Shown here piece by piece: positions 35,101-41,626 of a stretch of DNA of 64,000 nt. The notes below the pieces were generated by a model that was not told where the DNA came from, did not search any database, and saw only the letters and a list, made by a program, of their open reading frames with translations. The position numbers and the translations under genes were made by a program. The stretch is taken from assembly GCF_024171605.1 (NCBI RefSeq), contig NZ_JALKAA010000003.1, positions 124,001-188,000 on the forward strand, written 5' to 3'. How positions within the stretch are numbered: position 1 is the first letter of the stretch; each line of letters opens with the position of its first letter. The DNA comes from Pontibacter sp. HSC-36F09. GTDB taxonomy: Bacteria > Bacteroidota > Bacteroidia > Cytophagales > Hymenobacteraceae.

Positions 35101-36713
35101 GCTTTGTTTAGGTCAGCTCTCAGGTTAAAAGCCTGGTTGTTGTTTGCCAGGTTCACCTCTCCGTTGGCCGTAAAGGCCAGGTTCGGATCATTAATGGCAA
35201 AGCGGCCTTCGTAACGCTGATGACTGAAGGTGCCATCGGTGCGGATATTGCGGTAATTGTAATCCAGCACATGGAGTTGGGCAATGTCGGCATTGATCTG
35301 CAGGCGGGCATCCTTCATCGTAAAGCCGGAACCGACCACGCGGCCATCCATGGTGATCGTTTTAATGGCATCGGCCTCACCAATCAGGCGACCTATGTGG
35401 AAGTTCTGTGTTTTGAGGCGACCACGGTAAGATGAGGTATTGGTAGCCCGGTTGATCTTCATGTTGATATCCGACTGCACATTGCCCAGGGCCGTAACAA
35501 AACTGCCGTTGGCCACGAAGTCGTTGTAAAAACCCAGGAAGCGCCCGTCAATTTTCACGGTACCCAGCCGGGAGGCGATGGTATAGGCATCGGCAGGCAG
35601 AAACTGTTTAATATCTTCCGCATTCAGAGTCGAGGGCTGCAGACGTATGTTGGCAAAAGTTTCCCCCCAGTTGGGTAGCCCGTCCACGTTCATGGTGCCT
35701 ACAATGTGCGTGTTCTGTCCATACTTTATATCCAGGTTCGACGCCATGAACTCCGCCACGCGGCCTTCGACTTCGGCAGAGGCGATGTAGGCATTCTCAT
35801 CGTAGTTCCGGAGAGGGGGAGCAAACAAGGCGATATCGCGGGAGTAAAGGTGAGAGTCCTTGATGCGACCAGTCACGGTTACGCTGTCCATGAAGTAGGA
35901 GAAGTTGCCGAAGCGCCTGTAGTCGAAGCGGATGTACTCCTGCACATTGCTGTCGTTCACCCGCAGGTCGAGTTCGTCCCATTCCCAATAAGTGGAGGCG
36001 TAGGTCATCAGCACATCGAGGTTGTGCAGGCGTATACCTGACGGACGTTCGCGAGCGGTCAGATCCGAAACCCTTACCTTCAGCGTATCACCGGGCTCAA
36101 ACTCCGTGAAGCGTGCCGAAATGCTGTCGATGGCCAGGTGAAAGTAATCAATGCCGTAGTCGGTGCGGGGGCGGTTAAAATCATCGTAGGTAAAGGCACC
36201 ATTCTTAATAACCAGTTCATCAATTGAAAACTCAAAAGGCTGCGAGGCTTTAGTGGTATCTTTGGTGATCAGGTCGCCAAGCGATTTCAGGAAGGTGGAC
36301 AGGTTAAGGGAGTCGGTGCCCTCATACATTGCCAGGTTAGCCCGCGGCTCTTGTAGTTCCAGGGTAGAGATGCCGAGGGTATTTGGCTGGAAAATGGAAA
36401 ACAGGCTGACGTCTGCTTCGGCACGACCTACGTAAAACAGTTCCTTACCCCGGTAGTCGAGCACCTTCACCTGCTCCAGGATCACATTGCTGAAAAACTC
36501 AATATCTACCCGCCCGATGGTGACCTCATGATCGATGGTGCGGGAGATATACTCGGCCGCCTTCTGGGCAACCCTGGTTTGCACGCCCGGGTAGCGAATG
36601 GCCACAAAAACTACCGCAAATGCCACCAAAAGCAACAGGATTACCGCCAAAACTATTTTTAGAATAGCTTTTCCTATAACTTTGAAGAGATTTATGGACT
36701 GTTCTTTTTCCAA
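32145..36713 (-). CDS. tamB: TamB-like translocation and assembly module protein
   Basis: This 1522-residue protein has one N-terminal membrane helix (about residues 12-34) and a very long beta-rich periplasmic body. The C-terminal 450 residues form the DUF490/TamB domain (GTVSVT-like repeats, VTGGQFRFDYLGTTYRF, RGSGSGQIQMTIDTRGEF, and QVFSLLVLRRLAPPG). TamB-type proteins bridge the envelope and help move lipids or outer-membrane proteins. No TamA partner is adjacent. The start is TTG: an in-frame stop lies 24 bases upstream and no ATG is available. The start faces tsaD with only 3 bases between. Confidence 0.9.
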   Translation of the reverse strand: MEKEQSINLFKVIGKAILKIVLAVILLLLVAFAVVFVAIRYPGVQTRVAQKAAEYISRTIDHEVTIGRVDIEFFSNVILEQVKVLDYRGKELFYVGRAEADVSLFSIFQPNTLGISTLELQEPRANLAMYEGTDSLNLSTFLKSLGDLITKDTTKASQPFEFSIDELVIKNGAFTYDDFNRPRTDYGIDYFHLAIDSISARFTEFEPGDTLKVRVSDLTARERPSGIRLHNLDVLMTYASTYWEWDELDLRVNDSNVQEYIRFDYRRFGNFSYFMDSVTVTGRIKDSHLYSRDIALFAPPLRNYDENAYIASAEVEGRVAEFMASNLDIKYGQNTHIVGTMNVDGLPNWGETFANIRLQPSTLNAEDIKQFLPADAYTIASRLGTVKIDGRFLGFYNDFVANGSFVTALGNVQSDINMKINRATNTSSYRGRLKTQNFHIGRLIGEADAIKTITMDGRVVGSGFTMKDARLQINADIAQLHVLDYNYRNIRTDGTFSHQRYEGRFAINDPNLAFTANGEVNLANNNQAFNLRADLNKADLKALRITDKSVIVQANADLNFQGLRLDDFQGTAFFDSASVTYEGQRIALDTIRVQSYIGEGIRSLTLRSTPLALRVSGDFNYSALIDDLKQLVQEYKLNFESNDAATAAYYRRKRPDTQPEYSLDYDLYLRRVNPLLQLFVPELTISDFSKMEGTFRHGNTVILTSYARVDTILYDDVTLYQNDIELSTSKLQNSPDVLASAQFTSDKQLLPSVGETERLLLEAIWSERTIGFYTNLLQPAYNNQATVVGDVNFLQDRLQVVFGRSNITLRETPWAFQPGSMIYISENGKRLDFEELILSNENQIIRVDGAVGRDPGSTLVASIKNFDLRNFNPLMPEQIRGTLNAELTAQDIYNNAILNAGMRVDSFYLDDVLIGDIQGKGDWINAQQQMVVDVDIDRNNKKVLTLTGNYYPRAEEEQLDMLAVLDETQLKIVEPILKPIMSEMEGTMEGRIRVLGRLSAPVLTGSVMVTGGQFRFDYLGTTYRFSDRVYFGANSISFRNAQLRDLYGNVGYVTGGIAHDGFQNMVLDLNARFRNLMILNTTYEQNELYYGTAFGTGTATVLGPVDNLKIDVNARSNANTRIVVPLDNQTDLARKDFIRFVNRNISDSTGVAVAVEEQKVDLSGINMNFDLDVTDDAYFEIIIDRQTGDVIRGSGSGQIQMTIDTRGEFNMFGNFVIANGAYNLNLLEGVVSREFQVTPGGTLSWNGDPLDGVMDIRATYVQNTRIDNLMQNGSQAANIQGSYPVTAIVDLKGPILMPDIRLNLDFENLPANARLALEPILLGIRNDENELNRQVFSLLVLRRLAPPGTFFGENPGAAAVGGSLGSLLTGQLSGFLNSIDSNLEIDIGLGDISQADLTALQLRLSYSFFQGRLRVSSQTGLGSNTTPQAGQAGGTYRNAYQGSWSVEYYITKSGELRGRLEYNTLPTNYGRITNTQRLSLLHTKHFDNLRELFGRDRERRRERRQEQQKVPIILDSDPRMNL
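36677..36684 (+). promoter_or_regulatory. Candidate -7 box for tsaD, inside tamB
   Basis: TAACTTTG matches TAnnTTTG, 33 bases before the tsaD ATG and within the first codons of tamB on the other strand. Confidence 0.4.
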
Positions 36714-36716
36714 AAG

Positions 36717-37724
36717 ATGACCGAACCTACAATATTAGCGATTGAATCTTCGTGCGACGAAACGTCTGCTGCGGTTATACGTGGCGGCAAGGTTTTGTCG
36801 AATGTTATTGCTACTCAGGCCGTTCATGAAAAATATGGCGGCGTTGTGCCAGAGCTTGCTTCGAGAGCGCACCAACAAAACATCATTCCGGTAGTGGCGC
36901 AGGCTCTGAGTGTAGCAAATGTAAACAAATCTGACTTAAATGCAGTGGCTTTTACCCGCGGTCCGGGCTTGCTCGGCGCTTTGCTGGTTGGCAGCTCTTT
37001 TGCCAAGTCATTTGCGCTGGGCCTCAATATCCCGCTTATCGACGTGAACCACATGCAGGCGCATATCCTGGCACACTTCATCGACGATCCAAAACCCAAC
37101 TTCCCATTCCTGTGCCTGACCGTGAGTGGCGGCCATACCCAGATCGTACTTGTAAAAGACCACCTAGACATGGAGATCATCGGACAAACCACGGATGATG
37201 CCGTAGGAGAGGCCTTCGACAAGACGGCCAAAATGCTAGGGCTCCCATACCCAGGCGGACCGATGCTCGACAAAACGGCGGCACAGGGCAATCCGAAGGC
37301 TTTTCCATTTCCGGTAGGCAACATGCCTGGCTACGACTTTTCGTTCAGCGGTATCAAGACTTCGGTGCTCTACTTCCTGAAAGATAAAACGAAAGATAAC
37401 CCGAACTTCGTACAGGAGAATCTAGCTGATATCTGCGCCAGCGTGCAGTATACCCTGATCAAGACCCTGCTGAAGAAAGTGGTGCAGGCAACCAAGGACT
37501 TAGGTATAAAGGAAGTGGCTATTGCCGGTGGGGTTTCTGCTAATTCAGGCCTGCGGCAGACCTTGCAGGACTACGCCAAAAAGTACGATTGGAAGGTATA
37601 CATTCCGGCTTTTCAGTATTGTACCGATAATGCAGGTATGATAGCTATAACAGCTCATTACCAATACCTTAAAGGTGACTTCGCTGACCAGTACGTGAGC
37701 CCGGAACCGCGGATGAAACTTTAG
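36717..37724 (+). CDS. tsaD: tRNA N6-adenosine threonylcarbamoyltransferase
   Basis: The 335-residue protein is a full-length Kae1/TsaD. It begins PTILAIESSCDETSAAVI, has the metal-binding His112 and His116 in VNHMQAHILAH, TVSGGHTQIVLV, and the C-terminal VAIAGGVSANSGLR. With TsaB and TsaE it transfers threonylcarbamoyl to A37 of ANN-reading tRNAs. It is divergent from tamB with a 3-base gap, so its promoter must lie inside the tamB coding region. Confidence 0.96.
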   Translation: MTEPTILAIESSCDETSAAVIRGGKVLSNVIATQAVHEKYGGVVPELASRAHQQNIIPVVAQALSVANVNKSDLNAVAFTRGPGLLGALLVGSSFAKSFALGLNIPLIDVNHMQAHILAHFIDDPKPNFPFLCLTVSGGHTQIVLVKDHLDMEIIGQTTDDAVGEAFDKTAKMLGLPYPGGPMLDKTAAQGNPKAFPFPVGNMPGYDFSFSGIKTSVLYFLKDKTKDNPNFVQENLADICASVQYTLIKTLLKKVVQATKDLGIKEVAIAGGVSANSGLRQTLQDYAKKYDWKVYIPAFQYCTDNAGMIAITAHYQYLKGDFADQYVSPEPRMKL

Positions 37725-37729
37725 TTTAT

Positions 37730-37900
37730 TTAGTGATTGAGTGGTGGAGCGAATGAGTGATTTTCAGGATATAGCTATAGGGACAGGTCGCGACATGTCC
37801 GAATTGTGTACAGGTAATCATACATGGACATCCATCAACAATTCATTAAATCACTCATTCACTAACTCGCTTAATCACTCATTCACAAAATCACTCAATC
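37730..37900. repeat. Dispersed REP-like repeat, copy 1
   Basis: The core GGACAGGTCGCGACATGTCC (near-palindrome, about 37780) is flanked by inverted arms made of AATCACTCATTC-type units (37730-37764 and 37847-37900). The same core and arms recur at 38776-38949 (inverted) and 53591-53687. Confidence 0.75.
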
Positions 37901-37904
37901 CAAA

Positions 37905-38297
37905 ATGAACCACCCCTTCCAAATCGGCGACACCAAGGTATACCACAAAACGGTAACGGCGGCGGACTTTGCCCGTTTTGATGATGGGTTGGTGCATGCG
38001 GTTTGCTCTACCTTTTCGTTGGCGCAGGCGGCTGAATGGGCTGGCAGGTTGTTTGTGCTGGAGATGAAAGAAAAAGATGAAGAAGGTATAGGTACCTTTC
38101 TGACTATCAATCATAAAAGTCCAGCATTTGAGGGTGATACTATTGAAATAATTGCTCAGCTGAAATCGCAGGAAGGTAATAATGTAATTTGTAGCTTTGA
38201 GGCCCGGGTGGGGGATAGGCTGGTGGCTGACGGGGAGACCGGGCAGAAGATTTTAAAGAAAGAAAAACTGGCCAGCGTGCTGGCTCCAACAAAATAG
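37905..38297 (+). CDS. Hotdog-fold thioesterase, FlK-like
   Basis: The 130-residue protein has the single-hotdog pattern of the fluoroacetyl-CoA thioesterase-like group: VHAVCSTFSLAQAAEWAGRL, then a beta-hairpin, and GTFLTINHKSPAFEGDTIEI. The conserved T/S-x-x-x-x-x-E and H-x-x-P elements are visible. It probably hydrolyses a short acyl-CoA; the substrate is unknown. It is followed by smpB after 1 base. It lies between two REP-like repeats in opposite orientation. Confidence 0.8.
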   Translation: MNHPFQIGDTKVYHKTVTAADFARFDDGLVHAVCSTFSLAQAAEWAGRLFVLEMKEKDEEGIGTFLTINHKSPAFEGDTIEIIAQLKSQEGNNVICSFEARVGDRLVADGETGQKILKKEKLASVLAPTK

Positions 38298-38298
38298 C

Positions 38299-38772
38299 AT
38301 GACGAAAGCAAAAGATAAAGAAAGAATCAAGAAGCACGTCAATATCCAGAACCGCAGGGCCTCTTTTGAGTTTCAGTTCCTGGACAAGTATACGGCAGGC
38401 ATCATGCTCAAAGGCACGGAGATCAAATCGATCCGTGAGGGGCAGGTGAACCTGCAGGACGGCTATTGCGTGCTGCACAACGGCGAGCTATACCTGCACA
38501 ACGTGCACATTTCTACCTACACCGAAGGCACGCACTACAACCATGAGCCTATGCGCACAAGAAAACTCCTGGTGAACAAGAGTGAACTCCGAAAGCTGGA
38601 GAAGGGGGTGCAGGAGCAAGGAGTAACGATTATACCTACACGGATGTTTATAAGCGAACGCGGTTTTGCTAAAGTAGAGGTTGCACTGGCACGCGGTAAG
38701 AAGTTGCACGACAAGAGGGAAGACATCAAAGCAAAAGATATCAAACGCGAGCTGGACAGAAGCGGGTATTAA
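38299..38772 (+). CDS. smpB: SsrA-binding protein SmpB
   Basis: The 157-residue protein is a complete SmpB: NIQNRRASFEFQFLDKYTAG, GTEIKSIREGQVNLQDGYC, the conserved HISTYTEGTHYNHEP, and a basic C-terminal tail (DKREDIKAKDIKRELDRSGY). It binds tmRNA and brings it to stalled ribosomes for trans-translation. The ssrA gene itself is not seen in this window. It follows the thioesterase gene by 1 base, so the two are cotranscribed. Confidence 0.96.
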   Translation: MTKAKDKERIKKHVNIQNRRASFEFQFLDKYTAGIMLKGTEIKSIREGQVNLQDGYCVLHNGELYLHNVHISTYTEGTHYNHEPMRTRKLLVNKSELRKLEKGVQEQGVTIIPTRMFISERGFAKVEVALARGKKLHDKREDIKAKDIKRELDRSGY

Positions 38773-38775
38773 GGA

Positions 38776-38949
38776 TTTAGCGATTGAGTGGATGAGTGAT
38801 TTAGTGATTGGTTAAATGGTTAATGGTTGTTTGTGCATGAATACTTGTGCACGATTCGGACAGGTCGCGATCTATCCCTATACCAATACCCTTCTTATTT
38901 ATATATTCACTTAATCACTCATTCACTCCATCACTCATTCAAAAAATCA
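38776..38949. repeat. Dispersed REP-like repeat, copy 2 (inverted)
   Basis: GTGCACGATTCGGACAGG and the following GTCGCGATC (about 38857-38882) are the reverse complement of the copy 3 core. TGATTGAGTGGATGAGTGAT-type arms flank it (38780-38812 and 38909-38949). This copy lies in inverse orientation to copies 1 and 3. Confidence 0.72.
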
Positions 38950-38954
38950 AAAGA

Positions 38955-39731
38955 ATGGACTACGGAATATGCATGCTCAGTCTGGTGCCGATGCGCGCTG
39001 AGGCTTCTGATAAAGCGGAAATGGTAACGCAGGTGCTCTTTGGGGAGTGCTTGGAGGTGCTCAGCAAGCAGGGCAACTGGGTGCAAGTAAGGTTAGCTTC
39101 GGACGATTACACTGGCTGGATCGACTACAAGCAGTACGTTCCTGTGTCGACGGGCTATTACCAAGAGTGGAAGGCGGCGCAGCACCCGCGGGCACTCGAC
39201 ATTGTGCAGGTGGTGAGCAATGCCGATATGCGGATACCGGTAGGTATAGGCGCTTATTTGCCATTTTTCGATGGTATGAGCCTGCGCATCGACGGCCAAA
39301 GCTTCCAGTACAGTGGCCGTGCCACAAACCCTGCTGTACCGGTTACGACGGCCCAGCTCGCAAAACTGGCCCTGGGCTTCCTGAAAGCGCCTTATCTGTG
39401 GGGTGGCAAGTCCATGTTCGGGATCGATTGTTCGGGATTTACGCAGCAGGTATACGGCCTTTGCGGCTACCAATTGCCCCGCGATGCCAGTCAGCAGGTG
39501 GCAGTGGGGGATGAGGTGCACTTTGCTACCCAGACCCAGCCAGGCGATCTGGCCTATTTTGCCAACGAAGAGGGCCGTATTACCCACGTAGGCCTCATGC
39601 TGGAAGGGCAGCAGATCATGCACGCTCACGGCGAGGTGCGTATCGACACCCTCGACCACAATGGCATCTACAATGCCGAGCGCAAGCGTTATTCCCATAA
39701 GCTCCGTATCATCAAGCGTATTTTTTTCTGA
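38955..39731 (+). CDS. SH3b and NlpC/P60 cell-wall hydrolase
   Basis: Using the ATG at 38955 the protein is 258 residues long; an upstream frame start at 38847 reads into the REP-like repeat and is rejected. Residues about 5-65 form an SH3b domain (VTQVLFGECLEVLSKQGNWV). Residues 131-258 are a C40 (NlpC/P60) peptidase with Cys159 (GIDCSGFTQQVYG), His211 (ITHVGLM) and His223 (MHAHGEV). It has no signal peptide, which is common in this family in the phylum. It probably cleaves gamma-D-Glu-diamino-acid bonds in muropeptides. Confidence 0.9.
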   Translation: MDYGICMLSLVPMRAEASDKAEMVTQVLFGECLEVLSKQGNWVQVRLASDDYTGWIDYKQYVPVSTGYYQEWKAAQHPRALDIVQVVSNADMRIPVGIGAYLPFFDGMSLRIDGQSFQYSGRATNPAVPVTTAQLAKLALGFLKAPYLWGGKSMFGIDCSGFTQQVYGLCGYQLPRDASQQVAVGDEVHFATQTQPGDLAYFANEEGRITHVGLMLEGQQIMHAHGEVRIDTLDHNGIYNAERKRYSHKLRIIKRIFF

Positions 39732-39745
39732 TTTTCAGCGTTTTT

Positions 39746-39807
39746 CTTTGAACATAGGCTATAACGAGTTAGTTAATTCTCGTAGAAGCTATAGCATAAG
39801 TTCAAAG
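39746..39807. promoter_or_regulatory. 62 bp imperfect inverted repeat before the HNH gene
   Basis: CTTTGAAC (39746-39753) pairs with GTTCAAAG (39800-39807), GCTATA (39758-39763) with TATAGC (39790-39795), and ACGAG (39764-39768) with CTCGT (3979-39783 of this block, i.e. 39779-39783), with a 6-base bulge and a 10-base loop. It ends 7 bases before the HNH start codon. It could be an operator or an RNA structure that controls translation. Confidence 0.6.
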
Positions 39808-39814
39808 CAAGGCC

Positions 39815-40321
39815 ATGAGAGACAAAGTGCTGATATTAAACCAGGACTTCAGCGCGATCGCCGTCTGCACGGTGACCAGGGCCTTTTTGCTCGTGTATCT
39901 CGAGAAAGCGGAGCTCATCTCCAAAGCCAACGGCGCTGTTCTGCGCACTGTCAGCACTTCTTATCCTGTTCCCTCCGTCATCCGGCTGCAACGCTATGTG
40001 AAGGTGCCTTACTATGGTATAGCGCTCAGCAGGCACAATGTGCTGCGGCGCGATAACTTCCTCTGTCAGTACTGCGGCACCAACCGCAACCTGACCCTGG
40101 ACCACCTGCTGCCCCGTTCCAGGGGAGGGGAGACCAGCTGGCACAACATCGTGACGGCTTGCTCCAGGTGTAACTCCCGCAAAGGTGATCGCACCCCTGA
40201 AGAAGCCGGCCTGAAACTGCACCGCACCCCCTCTCGTCCATCCCTCTATACCTTCCTGCAACAGCACTTGAACGACTCGAATGAGGACTGGCAAACCTAC
40301 CTCAAAGTAGCTAAAAAGTAG
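39815..40321 (+). CDS. HNH endonuclease family protein
   Basis: The 168-residue protein has a zinc-binding HNH/McrA-type nuclease domain: C84-x2-C87 (FLCQYCGTN), D96-H97 (LDHLLPRSRGG), N111, then C116-x2-C119-N120 with K123. The 75 N-terminal residues (VLILNQDFSAIAVCTVTRAF) recur in stand-alone HNH proteins of Bacteroidota. It should nick or cut DNA. No methyltransferase, terminase or phage gene is adjacent, so the biological role is unclear. A long inverted repeat lies just upstream. Confidence 0.87.
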   Translation: MRDKVLILNQDFSAIAVCTVTRAFLLVYLEKAELISKANGAVLRTVSTSYPVPSVIRLQRYVKVPYYGIALSRHNVLRRDNFLCQYCGTNRNLTLDHLLPRSRGGETSWHNIVTACSRCNSRKGDRTPEEAGLKLHRTPSRPSLYTFLQQHLNDSNEDWQTYLKVAKK

Positions 40322-40851
40322 GAATATATGATTGCTAATATATTTAGCCATGTGTTTTTAGTGTGTTGGTATTCAGTTGTTACTGGTAGTTGACTTATAG
40401 TGAAGATGTGACTTGGTTTTTGACTTTTAGTGTCTGGGGCATGAAAGCCACTTCGCTGCTCTTGCGGTTGGTTTGAGACCTGCTTTTCAGGGAGGGTTGC
40501 AGAAATTTCAGCTATAGATTAGGTGTCAGATATGGCTGTTTGAGGAGTGGTTACTGCCGTGCGAGACCATATATCTTTAGGCTCTTTTTTGCCAGAGGGT
40601 ATTATGCCTAGAGGGGACTACGGGCTGAAGTAGTGGTTGTGTATACCGGTTGGAGATTGTCTTCTCCTTGGCCTTACCTTTAAATAGGGTCCCTACCACT
40701 GGAGGGAAATCCCTGCAGAGGTCAGTTTACAGGTATAGTAGCTCCGGCAGTTTCTTTGCAGAACCGGGTCCAATCACCCCTAATCCCTCCTTTGCTAAGG
40801 TAGGGAATCTGAAGTTGCCGTTTCATAGGTATAGGCGTCGTAGTTGATTAC

Positions 40852-40931
40852 TCCATCCCGGCCTTCCCCTAAGAACAGGGGAAGGAGAGGTGCACGATTG
40901 ACATCCCCCTGCCCCCTTCGAAGGGGGACTT
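40852..40931. repeat. Dispersed repeat block A, copy 1
   Basis: The block has a hairpin, CCTTCCCCT (40862-40870) with AGGGGAAGG (40877-40885), and the 16 bp palindrome CCCCCTTCGAAGGGGG (40912-40927). A reverse-complement copy, with a larger hairpin loop, lies at 48685-48785. Confidence 0.72.
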
Positions 40932-41040
40932 TTCGACCACTACTACTTTATAGGTATAAGCTTCGTGGCACCTATTACAGACCACTGGCAGGTATAGCAA
41001 GACTAACTTGCCCCGGAAGCTATGAAACAGAAAGCCTTAG

Positions 41041-41237
41041 CCCGGTGCACTTTTCGGCGCTCCACTGTTCGAGCGTTCAGCGAGTTTGGAGCGTCTTGAT
41101 TTTTTTGCCCCAAAAGCTTTCGGGATGTTCCACTTACTTTTTTCATCAAGTCGAAGATCCCGAACTTGATTCGGGAGAAAAAAGTGAGGCCCGCCTGGCC
41201 AAGGCAAGCTATAAAACAATACTGTTTGATATACCTG
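41041..41237. repeat. Dispersed repeat block B, copy 1
   Basis: About 200 bases resemble the reverse complement of 48415-48588. Shared pieces include GGCCAAGGCAAGCTATAAAA against its near-identical counterpart, CGTCTTGATTTTTTTGC, and AGCGTTCAGCGAGTTT against GAGCGGTCAGCGAGTTT. Confidence 0.7.
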
Positions 41238-41490
41238 AAACAAGCTGTCACTACTAAGCAAGGAATGCTATACCTATACCTAGGCGAGAGGCACCGCTAT
41301 AGCAAACGCGAACAAAGACGCTCTCGCTACCCCAAGCCCCGCCGGCCAGGAAAAGGTATAGACTATACCTTTAGAATGAAGCCTCTGCGACTCACGCGTT
41401 TCAAAAGCAATACATCCCCGTGGCAATCCCCTCTACTACAGTAACTTAATCACAAGACTTCCTGTTGGAACTTATCCTATAAATATTAGC

Positions 41491-41517
41491 TTGTTTTCTA
41501 AGTATTTCTTACTTTTG
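41491..41517 (+). promoter_or_regulatory. Candidate promoter of rpsA
   Basis: TTG at 41491-41493 and TACTTTTG followed by C at 41510-41518 match the Bacteroidota -33/-7 elements. About 100 bases of leader precede the start codon. Confidence 0.5.
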
Positions 41518-41626
41518 CCCCTTCATTCGAGTGAATGGCCCCAACAACACGTTTGGGGAAATGTAAAACCAAACCAAACCGGCCTATTGCTCTAAGCCGG
41601 TGGCTTCTCCAGAGCAGTAAAACATT

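Larger units (their letters stand above)
40322..41626. other. 1.3 kb gene-free region with repeats, before rpsA
   Basis: No supported gene is present. The left third (to about 40720) shows no recognisable feature beyond a short direct repeat (TGACTTATAGTG and TGACTTTTAGTG near 40392 and 40421). The middle and right parts hold dispersed repeat blocks (listed separately) and many GGTATA motifs (for example 40732, 40828, 40952, 40990, 41268, 41355). The rpsA promoter is at the right end. Confidence 0.7.

Noticed and set aside
38299-38949. A tmRNA (ssrA) gene next to smpB.
   Set aside because: I looked for a tRNA-Ala-like end and tag frame around smpB and found only the REP-like repeats.
39815-40321. 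The HNH nuclease taken as part of a restriction or phage system.
   Set aside because: No methyltransferase, specificity subunit, terminase or structural gene is nearby; only the stand-alone nuclease can be supported.
40844-41257. A 137-codon plus-strand frame and shorter minus-strand frames before rpsA.
   Set aside because: They run through dispersed repeat blocks A and B, have hairpin-derived codons, and show no protein features.
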